Of a stretch of DNA of 64,000 nucleotides, positions 8,723 to 17,150 are shown one piece after another. Origin of the DNA: CALMFG01 sp963666035 (lineage in GTDB: Bacteria; Bacillota; Clostridia; Christensenellales; CALMFG01). Under the pieces are notes generated by a model that worked only from the letters and a program-made list of their open reading frames with translations, had not been told where the DNA came from and did not search any database. The stretch spans positions 186,001 through 250,000 of the forward strand of contig CAXXJI010000019.1 of assembly GCA_963666035.2 (NCBI GenBank), written 5' to 3'. The translations under genes and the position numbers were made by a program. Within the stretch, counting starts at the first letter, position 1. The number at the start of each line of letters is the position of its first letter.

Positions 8723-10294
8723 TCATAAATTATTGTCATTTCTTCTTTTCCTATATTCTCTTGGACTCATTAACATATTTTTCTTGAAAATATAGCTAAA
8801 ATACTGGGGTTCATTATATCCTACATCAAAAGAAACATCCGATAGCTTTTTATTTGTTTCCAATAAAAGCTTTTTTGCATGGGCTATTCTGATTTTCGTT
8901 AGATATTCAATAAATGTCTCTTTTGTTTCATTTGAAAAAATCATACTAAAATGATTGGGCGATAGCGCTACATGCTTCGCCACTGAGTTTAAAGATATTG
9001 AAGGCTTTGAATAGTTCGCATTAATAAAATCTTTTGCTTTTTTTAGAATATCCGAATACTTTGTTTTGGCATATTTTTGCTTAAACTTAATCGTCCGTTC
9101 TATAAAGTCTTTTAAGATAATTCTAGATTCATCATCTCCAAATCTAGCGAATGTAATAATGTTTTTTTCCTTCACATACGGCAATATATCTGAAGGGTCG
9201 CCGCCATACTTCTTAACAATATCAGCACATTCAAAAAGCACGCTGGTGATTTGATAGTATTTATATATGCCAGGGGTATCCTCGGGCTTTAAACATCTAT
9301 CAATAAAATCATCAATGTCTTGTAAATTCATATATAGTAAATCATCAATGATATGGTTCTTTGAAGTTGGATTAACTTCAATCATGTTATTTTCCACATC
9401 TTCGTGATAAAGAATATGTCCAATATACATGTCGTTCACATACGATCTTGCTTTATTGGCATTACAGTATGATTGACAAATACTTCTTAATCTTTCGGTT
9501 ACACTACCAATTCCAATAATCACATTGTGGTTTTCTATTTGCGTTATCTCATATTTCATAGTGCCTGCAAGGGCAAATGCCTGCTCCTTGAGTATTGATT
9601 GATCATTATCCGCAAGAATAATCAAGATTCTTTCCGGAACACGATAATAATATAGCGCATTGCTGATTTTCTTCAAAGTTCTATTACATAGCGCTCTTAA
9701 GCTTACATGGTCAATTTCTTTCTCTACACATATTTTTATATCCATGACAACATAGTATTTCTTGATGATGTCAAAATTATATTCTTTATAGCGTTCAATA
9801 ATCTCCTGCGTAGAATAATTATTTAGAATAATACTTTCAAAAAGATAGTCTTTTTGATAATCGTTAAAATTCTGCAATTTGTTTTCCATTTGCAGCAATT
9901 TCAAATCCTTTTCTTTTTCACTTTCAATCTTTTTAACAGCATTACTTAAGACTGTGTTCAGTTTTTCCAACTCAATCGGCTTAAGAATATAATCTGAAAT
10001 ACCCAGTTTTACGGCTGCCTGCGCATATTCAAATTCATCGTGCCCACTGATAAGAATAATCTCAATCCATGGCATTGTCGACTTAAGAATAGTTGAAAGC
10101 TCAAGTCCATTCATAAACGGCATCTCAATATCCGCAATCACGATATCGGGTTTTAGCTCATTAATCAAACTGAGTGCCATTTCACCGTCAGAAGCCTCTC
10201 CGCAGAAATTAAATTGAGTATCTGCCCAATTGGTTAAATTAAGTAGTCTTTCTTTTGTTCTAAATTCATCATCTACAATTACAACTTTATACAT
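8723..10294 (-). CDS. AraC-type response regulator (YesN-like)
   Basis: This 523-residue protein has an N-terminal receiver domain (acidic VIVDDE, phospho-acceptor Asp in DIVIADIEMPFMNG near residue 54, Lys in YILKPIE). A central linker region follows, and then a C-terminal AraC double helix-turn-helix (SLNSVAKHVALSPNHFSMIF and LSDVSFDVGYNEPQYFSYIF). It should activate the adjacent transporter operon after phosphorylation by the kinase encoded just upstream. Its ATG overlaps the kinase stop codon by one base (TAATG), so the two are translationally coupled. Confidence 0.95.
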   Translation of the reverse strand: MYKVVIVDDEFRTKERLLNLTNWADTQFNFCGEASDGEMALSLINELKPDIVIADIEMPFMNGLELSTILKSTMPWIEIILISGHDEFEYAQAAVKLGISDYILKPIELEKLNTVLSNAVKKIESEKEKDLKLLQMENKLQNFNDYQKDYLFESIILNNYSTQEIIERYKEYNFDIIKKYYVVMDIKICVEKEIDHVSLRALCNRTLKKISNALYYYRVPERILIILADNDQSILKEQAFALAGTMKYEITQIENHNVIIGIGSVTERLRSICQSYCNANKARSYVNDMYIGHILYHEDVENNMIEVNPTSKNHIIDDLLYMNLQDIDDFIDRCLKPEDTPGIYKYYQITSVLFECADIVKKYGGDPSDILPYVKEKNIITFARFGDDESRIILKDFIERTIKFKQKYAKTKYSDILKKAKDFINANYSKPSISLNSVAKHVALSPNHFSMIFSNETKETFIEYLTKIRIAHAKKLLLETNKKLSDVSFDVGYNEPQYFSYIFKKNMLMSPREYRKRRNDNNL

Positions 10295-11739
10295 TATTTC
10301 TTTATACCTGTCTGTCTGCCCTTAGACGCATTACTGTTTAGCTTCAAAACTATTCTCGTACCTTCATTCTCTTTGCTTTCGATAATCATATTGCTGTCTT
10401 CCCCATAATATAGTTTTATTCTTTTGTAAACATTCAATATGCCAAACGAAGTATCTTCCTTCGTATATATTTTATCATCTTTCATTTGTGCAAGTAACGT
10501 CTTCAATTGTGCTTGTGCGATTCCAATGCCGTCATCTTTTACTTCAACCACAATATAGTCACCTTCTCTGGTAGCATTTATAGTAATATTCCCCGGCTCT
10601 CTTAAATACTTAATTCCGTGATATATAGAGTTTTCGACCAGCGGCTGCAAAAGCAATTTAAGAATATATAGTTGTTTAAGATCGTCTTCACAATTAATCG
10701 TGTAATGAAGCAACCGCCCATACCTGAATTGCTGTATTAAAAGGTAGCTTTCCACATGATTTATTTCTTCTTCAATCGTGACCCAGTCCTTTCCCTTGCT
10801 AAGTGATGTTCGATAAAAAGTGGTTAAAGCCTGTACAACTTTTATCGCATCCTTTACTTTTCTCTGTTCAGCTAGCCAAATAATTGTATCATAGGTGTTG
10901 TATAAAAAATGCGGCTTGATTTGCGCTTGAAGCAGATTCATTTCCGCTTTTTTCAAGTTTTCATGCTTTATGTTGTTTTCTTCAATTAACTCTTCAATTT
11001 TACCTGCCATCACGTTCAAGCTGTTTGTCAATGCTTTTAATTCATATACTTCCATATCTTTTACCCTGATACCAAAATCACCGTCTGCAATCTTTCCAGA
11101 CATGCTTTCCAAAGAACTCAACGGTTTTCTAATCGCCATCGTTAGTTTTTTTAAATTTCTTATCATAAAATAAAGGAAAGCACTTATAATAACGATATCC
11201 AAAAACAATAGGAAGCTTTGGATAAGTGTAATACGCCTATTTAACTCAGCCACGCTTGCGGTTTCTGCATTGTTATACTCCTCCAACATTTCGCCAACAA
11301 CAACCGCCACGCTTTTTATTTCTTCATTTGTTGCTATCAAATCATCAATACTTGACTCCGCCGCAACCTGCAACCCCAACTCCTGTATATAAGCATTCAG
11401 TGTTATCATCGTCCTCAGTGCAAGTTCAAGCTCAGTTCTTTTGGTATCAATCGAGTTCTCCTTAAGATACTCAATTCCGTCCTTTATTTCTTCAATCATT
11501 TCATCTTGTTTACCATCCTCAAAGTCATTCATTCCGCAAACTATCTTCCAAGTTTCATTTGGAATATCCCTTTGAACAAGAGATACAAGATTTCTTGTGT
11601 GCTCCCCATTTTTAACAATCTGGTTATACGTGTTAATTAATGCATATGATATTGTCATATTGATAAATATGCTAATGATTGAGAATATCATAACATATAT
11701 AAAAAAGCGGTTTATCTTATTAATGATTGATATTTTCAA
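10294..11739 (-). CDS. Sensor histidine kinase (YesM-like)
   Basis: A membrane kinase of 481 residues: transmembrane helix 1 near residues 12-35, an extracytoplasmic helical sensor region, helix 2 near 168-190, a HAMP domain, the His_kinase motif QIKPHFLYNT with the phospho-accepting His, and an ATPase domain (LLLQPLVENSIYHGI and VKDDGIGI). The start codon is TTG at 11739, 3 nt after the lipoprotein stop, with GAGGG inside the end of the previous gene as its ribosome binding site. The short extracellular region fits a model where the upstream lipoprotein presents the sugar. Confidence 0.94.
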   Translation of the reverse strand: MKISIINKINRFFIYVMIFSIISIFINMTISYALINTYNQIVKNGEHTRNLVSLVQRDIPNETWKIVCGMNDFEDGKQDEMIEEIKDGIEYLKENSIDTKRTELELALRTMITLNAYIQELGLQVAAESSIDDLIATNEEIKSVAVVVGEMLEEYNNAETASVAELNRRITLIQSFLLFLDIVIISAFLYFMIRNLKKLTMAIRKPLSSLESMSGKIADGDFGIRVKDMEVYELKALTNSLNVMAGKIEELIEENNIKHENLKKAEMNLLQAQIKPHFLYNTYDTIIWLAEQRKVKDAIKVVQALTTFYRTSLSKGKDWVTIEEEINHVESYLLIQQFRYGRLLHYTINCEDDLKQLYILKLLLQPLVENSIYHGIKYLREPGNITINATREGDYIVVEVKDDGIGIAQAQLKTLLAQMKDDKIYTKEDTSFGILNVYKRIKLYYGEDSNMIIESKENEGTRIVLKLNSNASKGRQTGIKK

Positions 11740-11742
11740 CTA

Positions 11743-12714
11743 TTAATACCCTCTTGGCGGCAGGTCGGAAAGATCATCCCACATGGTAAACACGGTTTCT
11801 TCCGAATAGATATTCTTTTCCACAGGTTCCCCGTTTATAATTTCCTTGGAAAGCGCCATTATTTCGTCACCAATGTGCGGTGTGCACTCGACGACACAGT
11901 TGACCTTACCCTCTCTTAATAAATCGATCGCACGCTGTTCCCCATCGACAGAAACGATAATTACATCAACTCCTGGGCGAAAACCATTTTTTTCTAAAAC
12001 TTCCATTGCACCGTACATCATCGCATCATTATGAATAAAAAGCACATCAAACTCAATATCCGCCTTAAGTACCTTTCGCATAACTTCTTCGCCTCGGGAT
12101 TTCATGAAATCGCCATTATAGCTTCCTACAATATTAAACTTATCATAATCTTTAATCTTATCCTCAAACCCGCTTTTTCTGCCCAACGCCGGCGCAGAAT
12201 TTTCCGTACCTCTTATCTCAACAATCTTAATCTCTTTTGATGTGTTTTTATAATATTCAATCAAAAACTCAGCGGCCCGTTCGCCTTCTTTTACAAAATC
12301 AGAGCCAATAAAAGCTTTGTATAAACTATCGTCTTCAACCACCACACCTCTGTCTGTAATAATCACAGGGATACCTGCATCATGGGCTTCTCTTAACACA
12401 TTGTCCCATCCCGTACTGACAATCGGCGCAAACGCAATAATATCTACTCGATTCGCAATTAACCGCCGAATATCGCTCACCTGTTGTTCATATGTGTTTT
12501 CGGCATTTAAGAAAATCAAATCGACATTCGCGTCTTCTGCTGCTTTTATTATGGATTCTGTATTTCCAATTCGCCATCCGCTTTCGCGGCCAAGTTGTGA
12601 AAATCCCAACACAAAATCGGCATCTTGTTCCTTACTTTCACTATTACAAGAAAGCAACAGAGAACAAGTCAAAAACAATAGAATAAAAAATGTCCCTTTT
12701 GAAATCCTTTTCAT
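11743..12714 (-). CDS. Sugar-binding lipoprotein coupled to the two-component system
   Basis: A 323-residue lipoprotein (lipobox LLSC near residue 23) of the RbsB-type periplasmic-binding family. There are no permease or ATPase genes immediately beside it; instead the kinase and regulator genes follow directly. Solute-binding proteins that act as co-receptors for YesM-type kinases are known in Clostridia (for example CuaD with CuaS/CuaR), and the same role is inferred here. It is paralogous to the transport binding protein at 7415-8503. An AAAGGA site 9 nt upstream supports the start. Confidence 0.88.
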   Translation of the reverse strand: MKRISKGTFFILLFLTCSLLLSCNSESKEQDADFVLGFSQLGRESGWRIGNTESIIKAAEDANVDLIFLNAENTYEQQVSDIRRLIANRVDIIAFAPIVSTGWDNVLREAHDAGIPVIITDRGVVVEDDSLYKAFIGSDFVKEGERAAEFLIEYYKNTSKEIKIVEIRGTENSAPALGRKSGFEDKIKDYDKFNIVGSYNGDFMKSRGEEVMRKVLKADIEFDVLFIHNDAMMYGAMEVLEKNGFRPGVDVIIVSVDGEQRAIDLLREGKVNCVVECTPHIGDEIMALSKEIINGEPVEKNIYSEETVFTMWDDLSDLPPRGY

Positions 12715-12870
12715 TTAGAATAGTCCTTTATATGGAAATACCAAGAAAATTATATCATATGCGTGATTTCTTATCTTAATAATATTTATCGTATTATTTC
12801 TATAAAAAAGAAGTATTAATTAAAAAACGTTCTTCCCGTTAAAAATCTTATTATTCAGCATAATATTCGG

Positions 12871-12969
12871 GGCTCTAGTGCAAAAAATCTCGAAAGGCAG
12901 ACTACTACCTGAACGTCATCCAATGTCTATGCTGCTTCGCTCATTACCTTGCTAGTGAATCGCGCCTCA
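12871..12969 (-). mobile_element. Remnant of an IS6-family element (terminal inverted repeat plus transposase tail)
   Basis: GGCTCTAGTGCAAAAAATCT matches, with few changes, the inverted repeat GGTTCTGGTGCAAGAAATCT of the element at 34720-35535. The sequence that follows encodes, on the minus strand, the last transposase residues (KVMSEAA), as in the other copies. Everything further into the transposase is gone, replaced by a phage-tail gene fragment. Confidence 0.7.
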
Positions 12970-13091
12970 GAAACCGTCGGCGGTTTGCTTTCCATCGTGC
13001 CCGTGCCGCTGATCTTTTCCAGCAGAAAGGGAAAGCCTCGGGCAAAGGTCACAGTGTTGCCGTACTGGTTTGTAAATGTAATCTCTTGCAT
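12927..13091 (-). pseudogene. Truncated phage distal tail (Dit-like) protein fused to an IS6 transposase tail
   Basis: A 54-codon open frame with an excellent AGGAGGA site. Its first 41 residues (MQEITFTNQYGNTVTFARG then PFLLEKISGTG) look like the start of siphophage distal tail proteins, which normally run to several hundred residues. The last 13 residues read into the end of an IS6-type transposase (FTSKVMSEAA). The gene has been cut by element insertion and deletion. It lies directly downstream of the lipoprotein/peptidase pair, in the position a Dit gene has after a tape-measure gene. Confidence 0.65.
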
Positions 13092-13125
13092 ATGTTCCTC
13101 CTTTTTTAGGTTTATTTTTGTATGT

Positions 13126-13148
13126 AAAAAGCACGCCGAAGCGTGCTT
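13126..13148 (-). terminator. Rho-independent terminator after the lipoprotein gene
   Basis: On the minus strand AAGCACGC-TTCG-GCGTGCTT forms a perfect 8-bp stem with a stable UUCG loop followed by a run of Ts. It ends the transcript containing the gene at 13173-14465 and isolates it from the Dit fragment. Confidence 0.85.
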
Positions 13149-13172
13149 GGGGTGATAAAATACTATTTATCT

Positions 13173-14465
13173 TTACTTTGCTTTCACTACTTCATAAGAG
13201 TTTGTATTTATTCGAAGTATAAATACATTGGGGTTTACGTGTTCACCTACTTTATAAATGAACAGCCAATTACCCGAAACCTCAAATGCATAATTGTTAA
13301 GCAAATCTCTAAAAAATACTGCTATAACTTTTTTCTCACCCAGCCCTTCATTTTTCAGCTCCCTTAAGTAAATATGATGTTTATCTACGGTAATCAATCC
13401 CTCATCACTGAGATGTACAATTTTTTCATCCTCATCTGCTTCTCTAAATATAAGCTTCATTTCACCGTCCTCTTCGGCAATTGAATACAAGTCTTTGTTC
13501 TCTGAGTCTTGTTCTACTCCAACACCGAATAATCCGGAATTCAAAAAATACATATAGCCAATTCTTGATACAAAATCTTTATTATCGATATATATCGTAT
13601 TTTTAACCTCCAGTGAGGCTTTATCCAAAATTAAAATGCGATCATTTGCTGCCGCGAATACATCATCATTCTTTATCCCAAGTAAGCTAAAATACTGATA
13701 ATATCCAATATCTGCATCATTGATAAGGAATTTATTATCTGCTAATGATATAAAACTTGCTTCTCTTCCCGCAATTAAATTCTCCAAGCATTTTGGCTTT
13801 GAATAGTCCGGGTAATCTAGCAAATTGTCATAGTTCATTGAGCTCACTATATAATTTTCGTACTGAACAATCGTATGCACCGAAATCACATCTTCATCCT
13901 TGTACTCTATTTGTTTGATTTTTGCTTTTTCACCGCCACATACGTAGACTAGGGTCTCCATACCCATTGGTACATGTATACCCTGCTGTTCATCAACCAC
14001 AACTTCACCACTATCCAAAACAAATCCATCTATAATGGTATCTCGCAATAATGGATTTCCGCCATACTCTACTTCCGAAATACTTCCAGAATCAGAGGAA
14101 TACTTATATAGTAAAAACACAGGAATCCCTCTTTGTTTTGATCCGGAATCGGCTACAAAATAGATATCGCCGTTATTATTAACTGTAATCCTGCTTATTT
14201 TTGTTGCAGCGAATATCAATTGTTCTTCTGTTCCATCATCCCGCACACGATAGACGCCACTGTGTTTCCCTTCTTGCGAAACATAATATATATTTCCTTC
14301 AAAATACGCTGTCGATTGTCCTGTGTTATCAAACGCGCTTTGTTTATTGATAAATTCATGTGTTCTGGCCCAAAAGTACTTGTCCAGAATAATCACGCAT
14401 CCGGTTAGTGCAATAATTAAGAACAACGTTACCATCACTAATGCAGTCTTTCTTATTGATTTCAT
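13173..14465 (-). CDS. Lipoprotein, probably beta-propeller-like; function unknown
   Basis: A 430-residue protein with a lipoprotein signal (lipobox LTGC near residue 23), so it is anchored on the outer face of the membrane. The mature part consists of repeating beta-rich segments such as GNIYYVSQEGKHSGVYRV, NGDIYFVADSGSKQRGI and HLSDEGLITVDKHHIYL, reminiscent of DUF5050/propeller proteins that show 'value display' repeats. It follows the papain-like peptidase gene by 15 bp and shares its transcript, so a partner, inhibitor or immunity role is possible. That is inference only. It is not a known phage structural protein. Confidence 0.75.
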   Translation of the reverse strand: MKSIRKTALVMVTLFLIIALTGCVIILDKYFWARTHEFINKQSAFDNTGQSTAYFEGNIYYVSQEGKHSGVYRVRDDGTEEQLIFAATKISRITVNNNGDIYFVADSGSKQRGIPVFLLYKYSSDSGSISEVEYGGNPLLRDTIIDGFVLDSGEVVVDEQQGIHVPMGMETLVYVCGGEKAKIKQIEYKDEDVISVHTIVQYENYIVSSMNYDNLLDYPDYSKPKCLENLIAGREASFISLADNKFLINDADIGYYQYFSLLGIKNDDVFAAANDRILILDKASLEVKNTIYIDNKDFVSRIGYMYFLNSGLFGVGVEQDSENKDLYSIAEEDGEMKLIFREADEDEKIVHLSDEGLITVDKHHIYLRELKNEGLGEKKVIAVFFRDLLNNYAFEVSGNWLFIYKVGEHVNPNVFILRINTNSYEVVKAK

Positions 14466-14480
14466 TTTGTTTCCTTTCTT

Positions 14481-16064
14481 TTACTTATCAATTGAATAAA
14501 CGAATGAAAAGATTGAATTCACTTTATTAACATAATCAGAAGCATCACTGTAAGATATGTTCGGGTTATGCGTTTCGATACCCCCATTGCCATCCCGCTC
14601 CAACATTTGGTAATGTGCACCTGGTATCCATCCATTCATGTAAAAATATACGACACCCGTTGCATCAGAATTATCAAGTGATTCTTCAATCTGCGCAGCC
14701 TGCGCCGCCTGCGAAACATTGAAGCTCTTCTCAACATCAAGTCCATACTCCTCTAACTTATTTTTTACGGCATTGATTCTAGTCCCCAGCACTCCAAATA
14801 AATTCAATTTTGAATTATCATTGAGGCTTTGATATGTATCATCAAAATATGAATTGATTCCCAGACTATTTATTACGTTATGAACCAAAACAGCTCCACA
14901 TCCATTATCAGGCACATTTCCCCAGCTCCCATACGGGATTCCCCAAAATGTTTTTTGATTTTCGATTAATTGATCCGTATGAAGTCGCGATAAATTATAT
15001 TCATCCTCTAAGTCTTCAAGGTTCAAGTTAATTTCCTTTATCTCTTCCTTAATTGCTTTATATTTTTCGAGCACAGCATGATAATCAGCATAAGCATCAT
15101 AATCATCATATGCATATCCACTAAAGGCCAAATCATTCATTAACTCTTCATAATCGCTTAACTCTGCTTTCTTTAATGCCAAATCATTGTTGATTTTTGT
15201 CTGTTGAACATTGTACTCACTTTCGGTCATATTATGTTCTTTACCATCTTCATATCCGGTCACGGTACTCGGATACCCATTATCTGATAATGAACCTTTT
15301 ATGCCTGACCCATTTTCAACAAGCGAACTAAGCCAATCGAAAGATGTTTCCACCCCATTCCCTCTTGAGTTCAATATATTTTTACCTCTTTCAAGATGAA
15401 CCTCAATCTCCGCACTCCAATCATCAAGTGCTTCACCAATTCCCGATTTTTCTAGAAACCCATTGACTTCTTTCTTCGTCTCTTCTGCCCAGCTGGTGGC
15501 GTCGGCTTTTAGTCCAGAAAAATCAAGATCTATTTCTATTTCACACTCTTCATATAAGGTTTTAAGGCCGCTCAATCCCTCTTTTATTTTCTGCCCAAAG
15601 GTTTTCTTTTCGCCGTCACCCGTGTTTTCTGCGGAATCATTTTCGTTCCCTTCACCAGAATTAAGATTAACCGCATCTTGATAAATCTGCTTAAGTCCAC
15701 CGCCTTTATATATAGATTTGCCTATTCCAGTATCGTTTCTTCTTACTGCCCCGCCTTTGAATAAACTCTTTAGCAAGCCTTGTTTTGGCGCTTTGTTTTG
15801 TTCCGGATTTTGCCTACGGCTCTGCTTGTTTGTTTCTACTTTTGCTTTAATGGTATCAATTTTTTTAGAAATGCTTTGTACCGCTTTAACTGCCTTTTGC
15901 CCAATAGGCGTTGATTTAAATTGATTCACTTTCTTGATAACTGCCGTTTTTGCTGCAGATTTTACAGTTTTGTTAAATGCTTTGACCTTAGTCACCGCCT
16001 TTTTTGCAGTTGCCAACAGTCCATCATTTTTAACTGATTCTGTTATTTTTTTCAACAGTCCCAT
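14481..16064 (-). CDS. Large protein with C-terminal papain/C39-like cysteine peptidase domain in a phage-tail locus
   Basis: About 527 residues. The N-terminal 100 are very Lys/Ala-rich and basic, followed by a Gly/Asn/Glu-rich linker, helical regions around residues 150-360 (predicted coiled coil near 270-350), and a C-terminal peptidase-like domain. In that domain Cys near 386 (DNGCGAVLVHNV), His near 484 (PGAHYQML) and Asn near 499 (THNPN) are spaced like a papain/C39 catalytic set. No signal peptide is seen. It sits where a tape-measure gene would be expected (after the tail chaperone, before Dit). Start at 16064 is favoured over 16076 because the latter touches the AAAGGA site. It could be an effector or toxin; the function is unproven. 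Confidence 0.7.
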   Translation of the reverse strand: MGLLKKITESVKNDGLLATAKKAVTKVKAFNKTVKSAAKTAVIKKVNQFKSTPIGQKAVKAVQSISKKIDTIKAKVETNKQSRRQNPEQNKAPKQGLLKSLFKGGAVRRNDTGIGKSIYKGGGLKQIYQDAVNLNSGEGNENDSAENTGDGEKKTFGQKIKEGLSGLKTLYEECEIEIDLDFSGLKADATSWAEETKKEVNGFLEKSGIGEALDDWSAEIEVHLERGKNILNSRGNGVETSFDWLSSLVENGSGIKGSLSDNGYPSTVTGYEDGKEHNMTESEYNVQQTKINNDLALKKAELSDYEELMNDLAFSGYAYDDYDAYADYHAVLEKYKAIKEEIKEINLNLEDLEDEYNLSRLHTDQLIENQKTFWGIPYGSWGNVPDNGCGAVLVHNVINSLGINSYFDDTYQSLNDNSKLNLFGVLGTRINAVKNKLEEYGLDVEKSFNVSQAAQAAQIEESLDNSDATGVVYFYMNGWIPGAHYQMLERDGNGGIETHNPNISYSDASDYVNKVNSIFSFVYSIDK

Positions 16065-16100
16065 ATATTTTACCATCCTTTATTATTTTTTCCTAGCCAC

Positions 16101-16146
16101 AAAAGCCAAACAAAAGCAGCCTATCCGCTTGTTCTGTTTGGCTTTT
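16101..16146 (-). terminator. Long hairpin between the 134-aa gene and the peptidase gene
   Basis: AAAAGCCAAACA pairs perfectly with TGTTTGGCTTTT across a 22-nt loop. The trailing T-run is weak on the minus strand, so it may be a partial terminator or a processing site within the operon. Confidence 0.55.
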
Positions 16147-16154
16147 ATCGCCGC

Positions 16155-16559
16155 TTATTGCGCAATCTCCCGCGCGATTTTATCTTTGCTTTTTTCAATC
16201 AGCCGGTCTTCCATCTCTTGGCTTGTCTTCCCTTTCACGCTGATTGTTGTTTTTGCTTTCCCCACGGTCGGCTGCTGTTGTTGCTCTGCTGTGCGTTCCG
16301 AATCAAGCGCCATTTGTGCTTCCGCGTCTTCATACTGTGTCATGGGTGACGTTTCTGCGCCTTCGTACTGTGCCATGGGTGACGTTTCTGCGCCTTCGCC
16401 TTGTTCCGTCTCCGGCACCGTGTTTGCCCCTTCTTCCGGCTGTCCTTGGCTGCTATCCACCCCTGCCTCTTCCAATTCAGGGCTTTCAACGTCTTGCATC
16501 TCGCCGTCCACCGCTTTGCTCCAATTATGCTTCATATATTTTCTTTCGTTCTGATCCAT
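16155..16559 (-). CDS. Acidic low-complexity protein of unknown function
   Basis: A 134-residue, strongly acidic and Gln-rich protein with an AAAGGAGAG ribosome site. An 11-residue unit (GAETSPMAQYE) is repeated in tandem, and a third degenerate unit follows. The C-terminus (residues 95-134) is more ordered and charged. Its place directly after the tail-assembly chaperone could make it a second chaperone-like product, but no family signature is visible. The repeats suggest a flexible linker or stalk. Unrecognised. Confidence 0.6.
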   Translation of the reverse strand: MDQNERKYMKHNWSKAVDGEMQDVESPELEEAGVDSSQGQPEEGANTVPETEQGEGAETSPMAQYEGAETSPMTQYEDAEAQMALDSERTAEQQQQPTVGKAKTTISVKGKTSQEMEDRLIEKSKDKIAREIAQ

Positions 16560-16571
16560 TTTTTCTCTCCT

Positions 16572-17060
16572 TTAAAAATTAGTGTCGTCAATCACAGTCG
16601 GTTTAACACGCTCCCGCATTTTCCCGCTTACAAAGCTCAAAGTCCTGTTCAATGCTTCCAGTGATTGATTAAAAAAGCTTTCCGGAAGCACACCCTGTTT
16701 AAAAAACATATCCGCGGCCAAAGCTTTTGCACTCTCAATCATTCTTCTGTTCATCACAATCTGAATCTGCTTTTCGTCAGATATATTAAAGCTTGCCGCA
16801 ATGCTCTTTTTAATATCCTCAAAAACCTGCTCAATTTCTTTTGCTTTCAAACCAGCGGCTAAGACAGATTCCTTTTCAACCGATAAATAGTTACAGATAA
16901 TTTCGGTTACCATTTCAAATGCCGCTTCGTTCTTCTTTTTCCTGCTCATCGTTCTTCTTTGATACATCATTTGGGCATCGTAGTAATCCAGCCAATCCTT
17001 CACCGTTGGCTCGGCTTTTTCATAGGCCTTACCGTCAATATTCAATTTCACTTTTTTCAT
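16572..17060 (-). CDS. Phage tail assembly chaperone-like protein
   Basis: About 162 residues from ATG 17060, which is preceded by AAGGAG. The earlier in-frame ATG at 17135 would place a transcription terminator inside the gene. The protein begins KKVKLNIDGKAYEKAEPTVKDWLDYY and is otherwise helical and charged. This pattern (short beta-hairpin start, then 'T-hydroxyl-KDW' and helices) is typical of Gram-positive siphophage tail chaperones that follow the major tail protein. In a phage it would coat the tape measure during tail assembly; here no tape-measure gene remains. Confidence 0.6.
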   Translation of the reverse strand: MKKVKLNIDGKAYEKAEPTVKDWLDYYDAQMMYQRRTMSRKKKNEAAFEMVTEIICNYLSVEKESVLAAGLKAKEIEQVFEDIKKSIAASFNISDEKQIQIVMNRRMIESAKALAADMFFKQGVLPESFFNQSLEALNRTLSFVSGKMRERVKPTVIDDTNF

Positions 17061-17081
17061 CTGTATCTCCTTAAAAAGTTT

Positions 17082-17103
17082 GGGGCAGGAAAAACCCTGC
17101 CCC
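17082..17103 (-). terminator. Rho-independent terminator / attenuator
   Basis: GGGGCAGG and CCTGCCCC form a perfect 8-bp GC-rich stem, with a T-rich tail a few bases later on the minus strand. It lies between the tail-terminator fragment and the chaperone gene, a usual place after a major tail protein gene. Confidence 0.75.
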
Positions 17104-17150
17104 ATTAAATCCTTGCGCATTATTCGAATGCGCATTGTGTTTTTTCTCCG

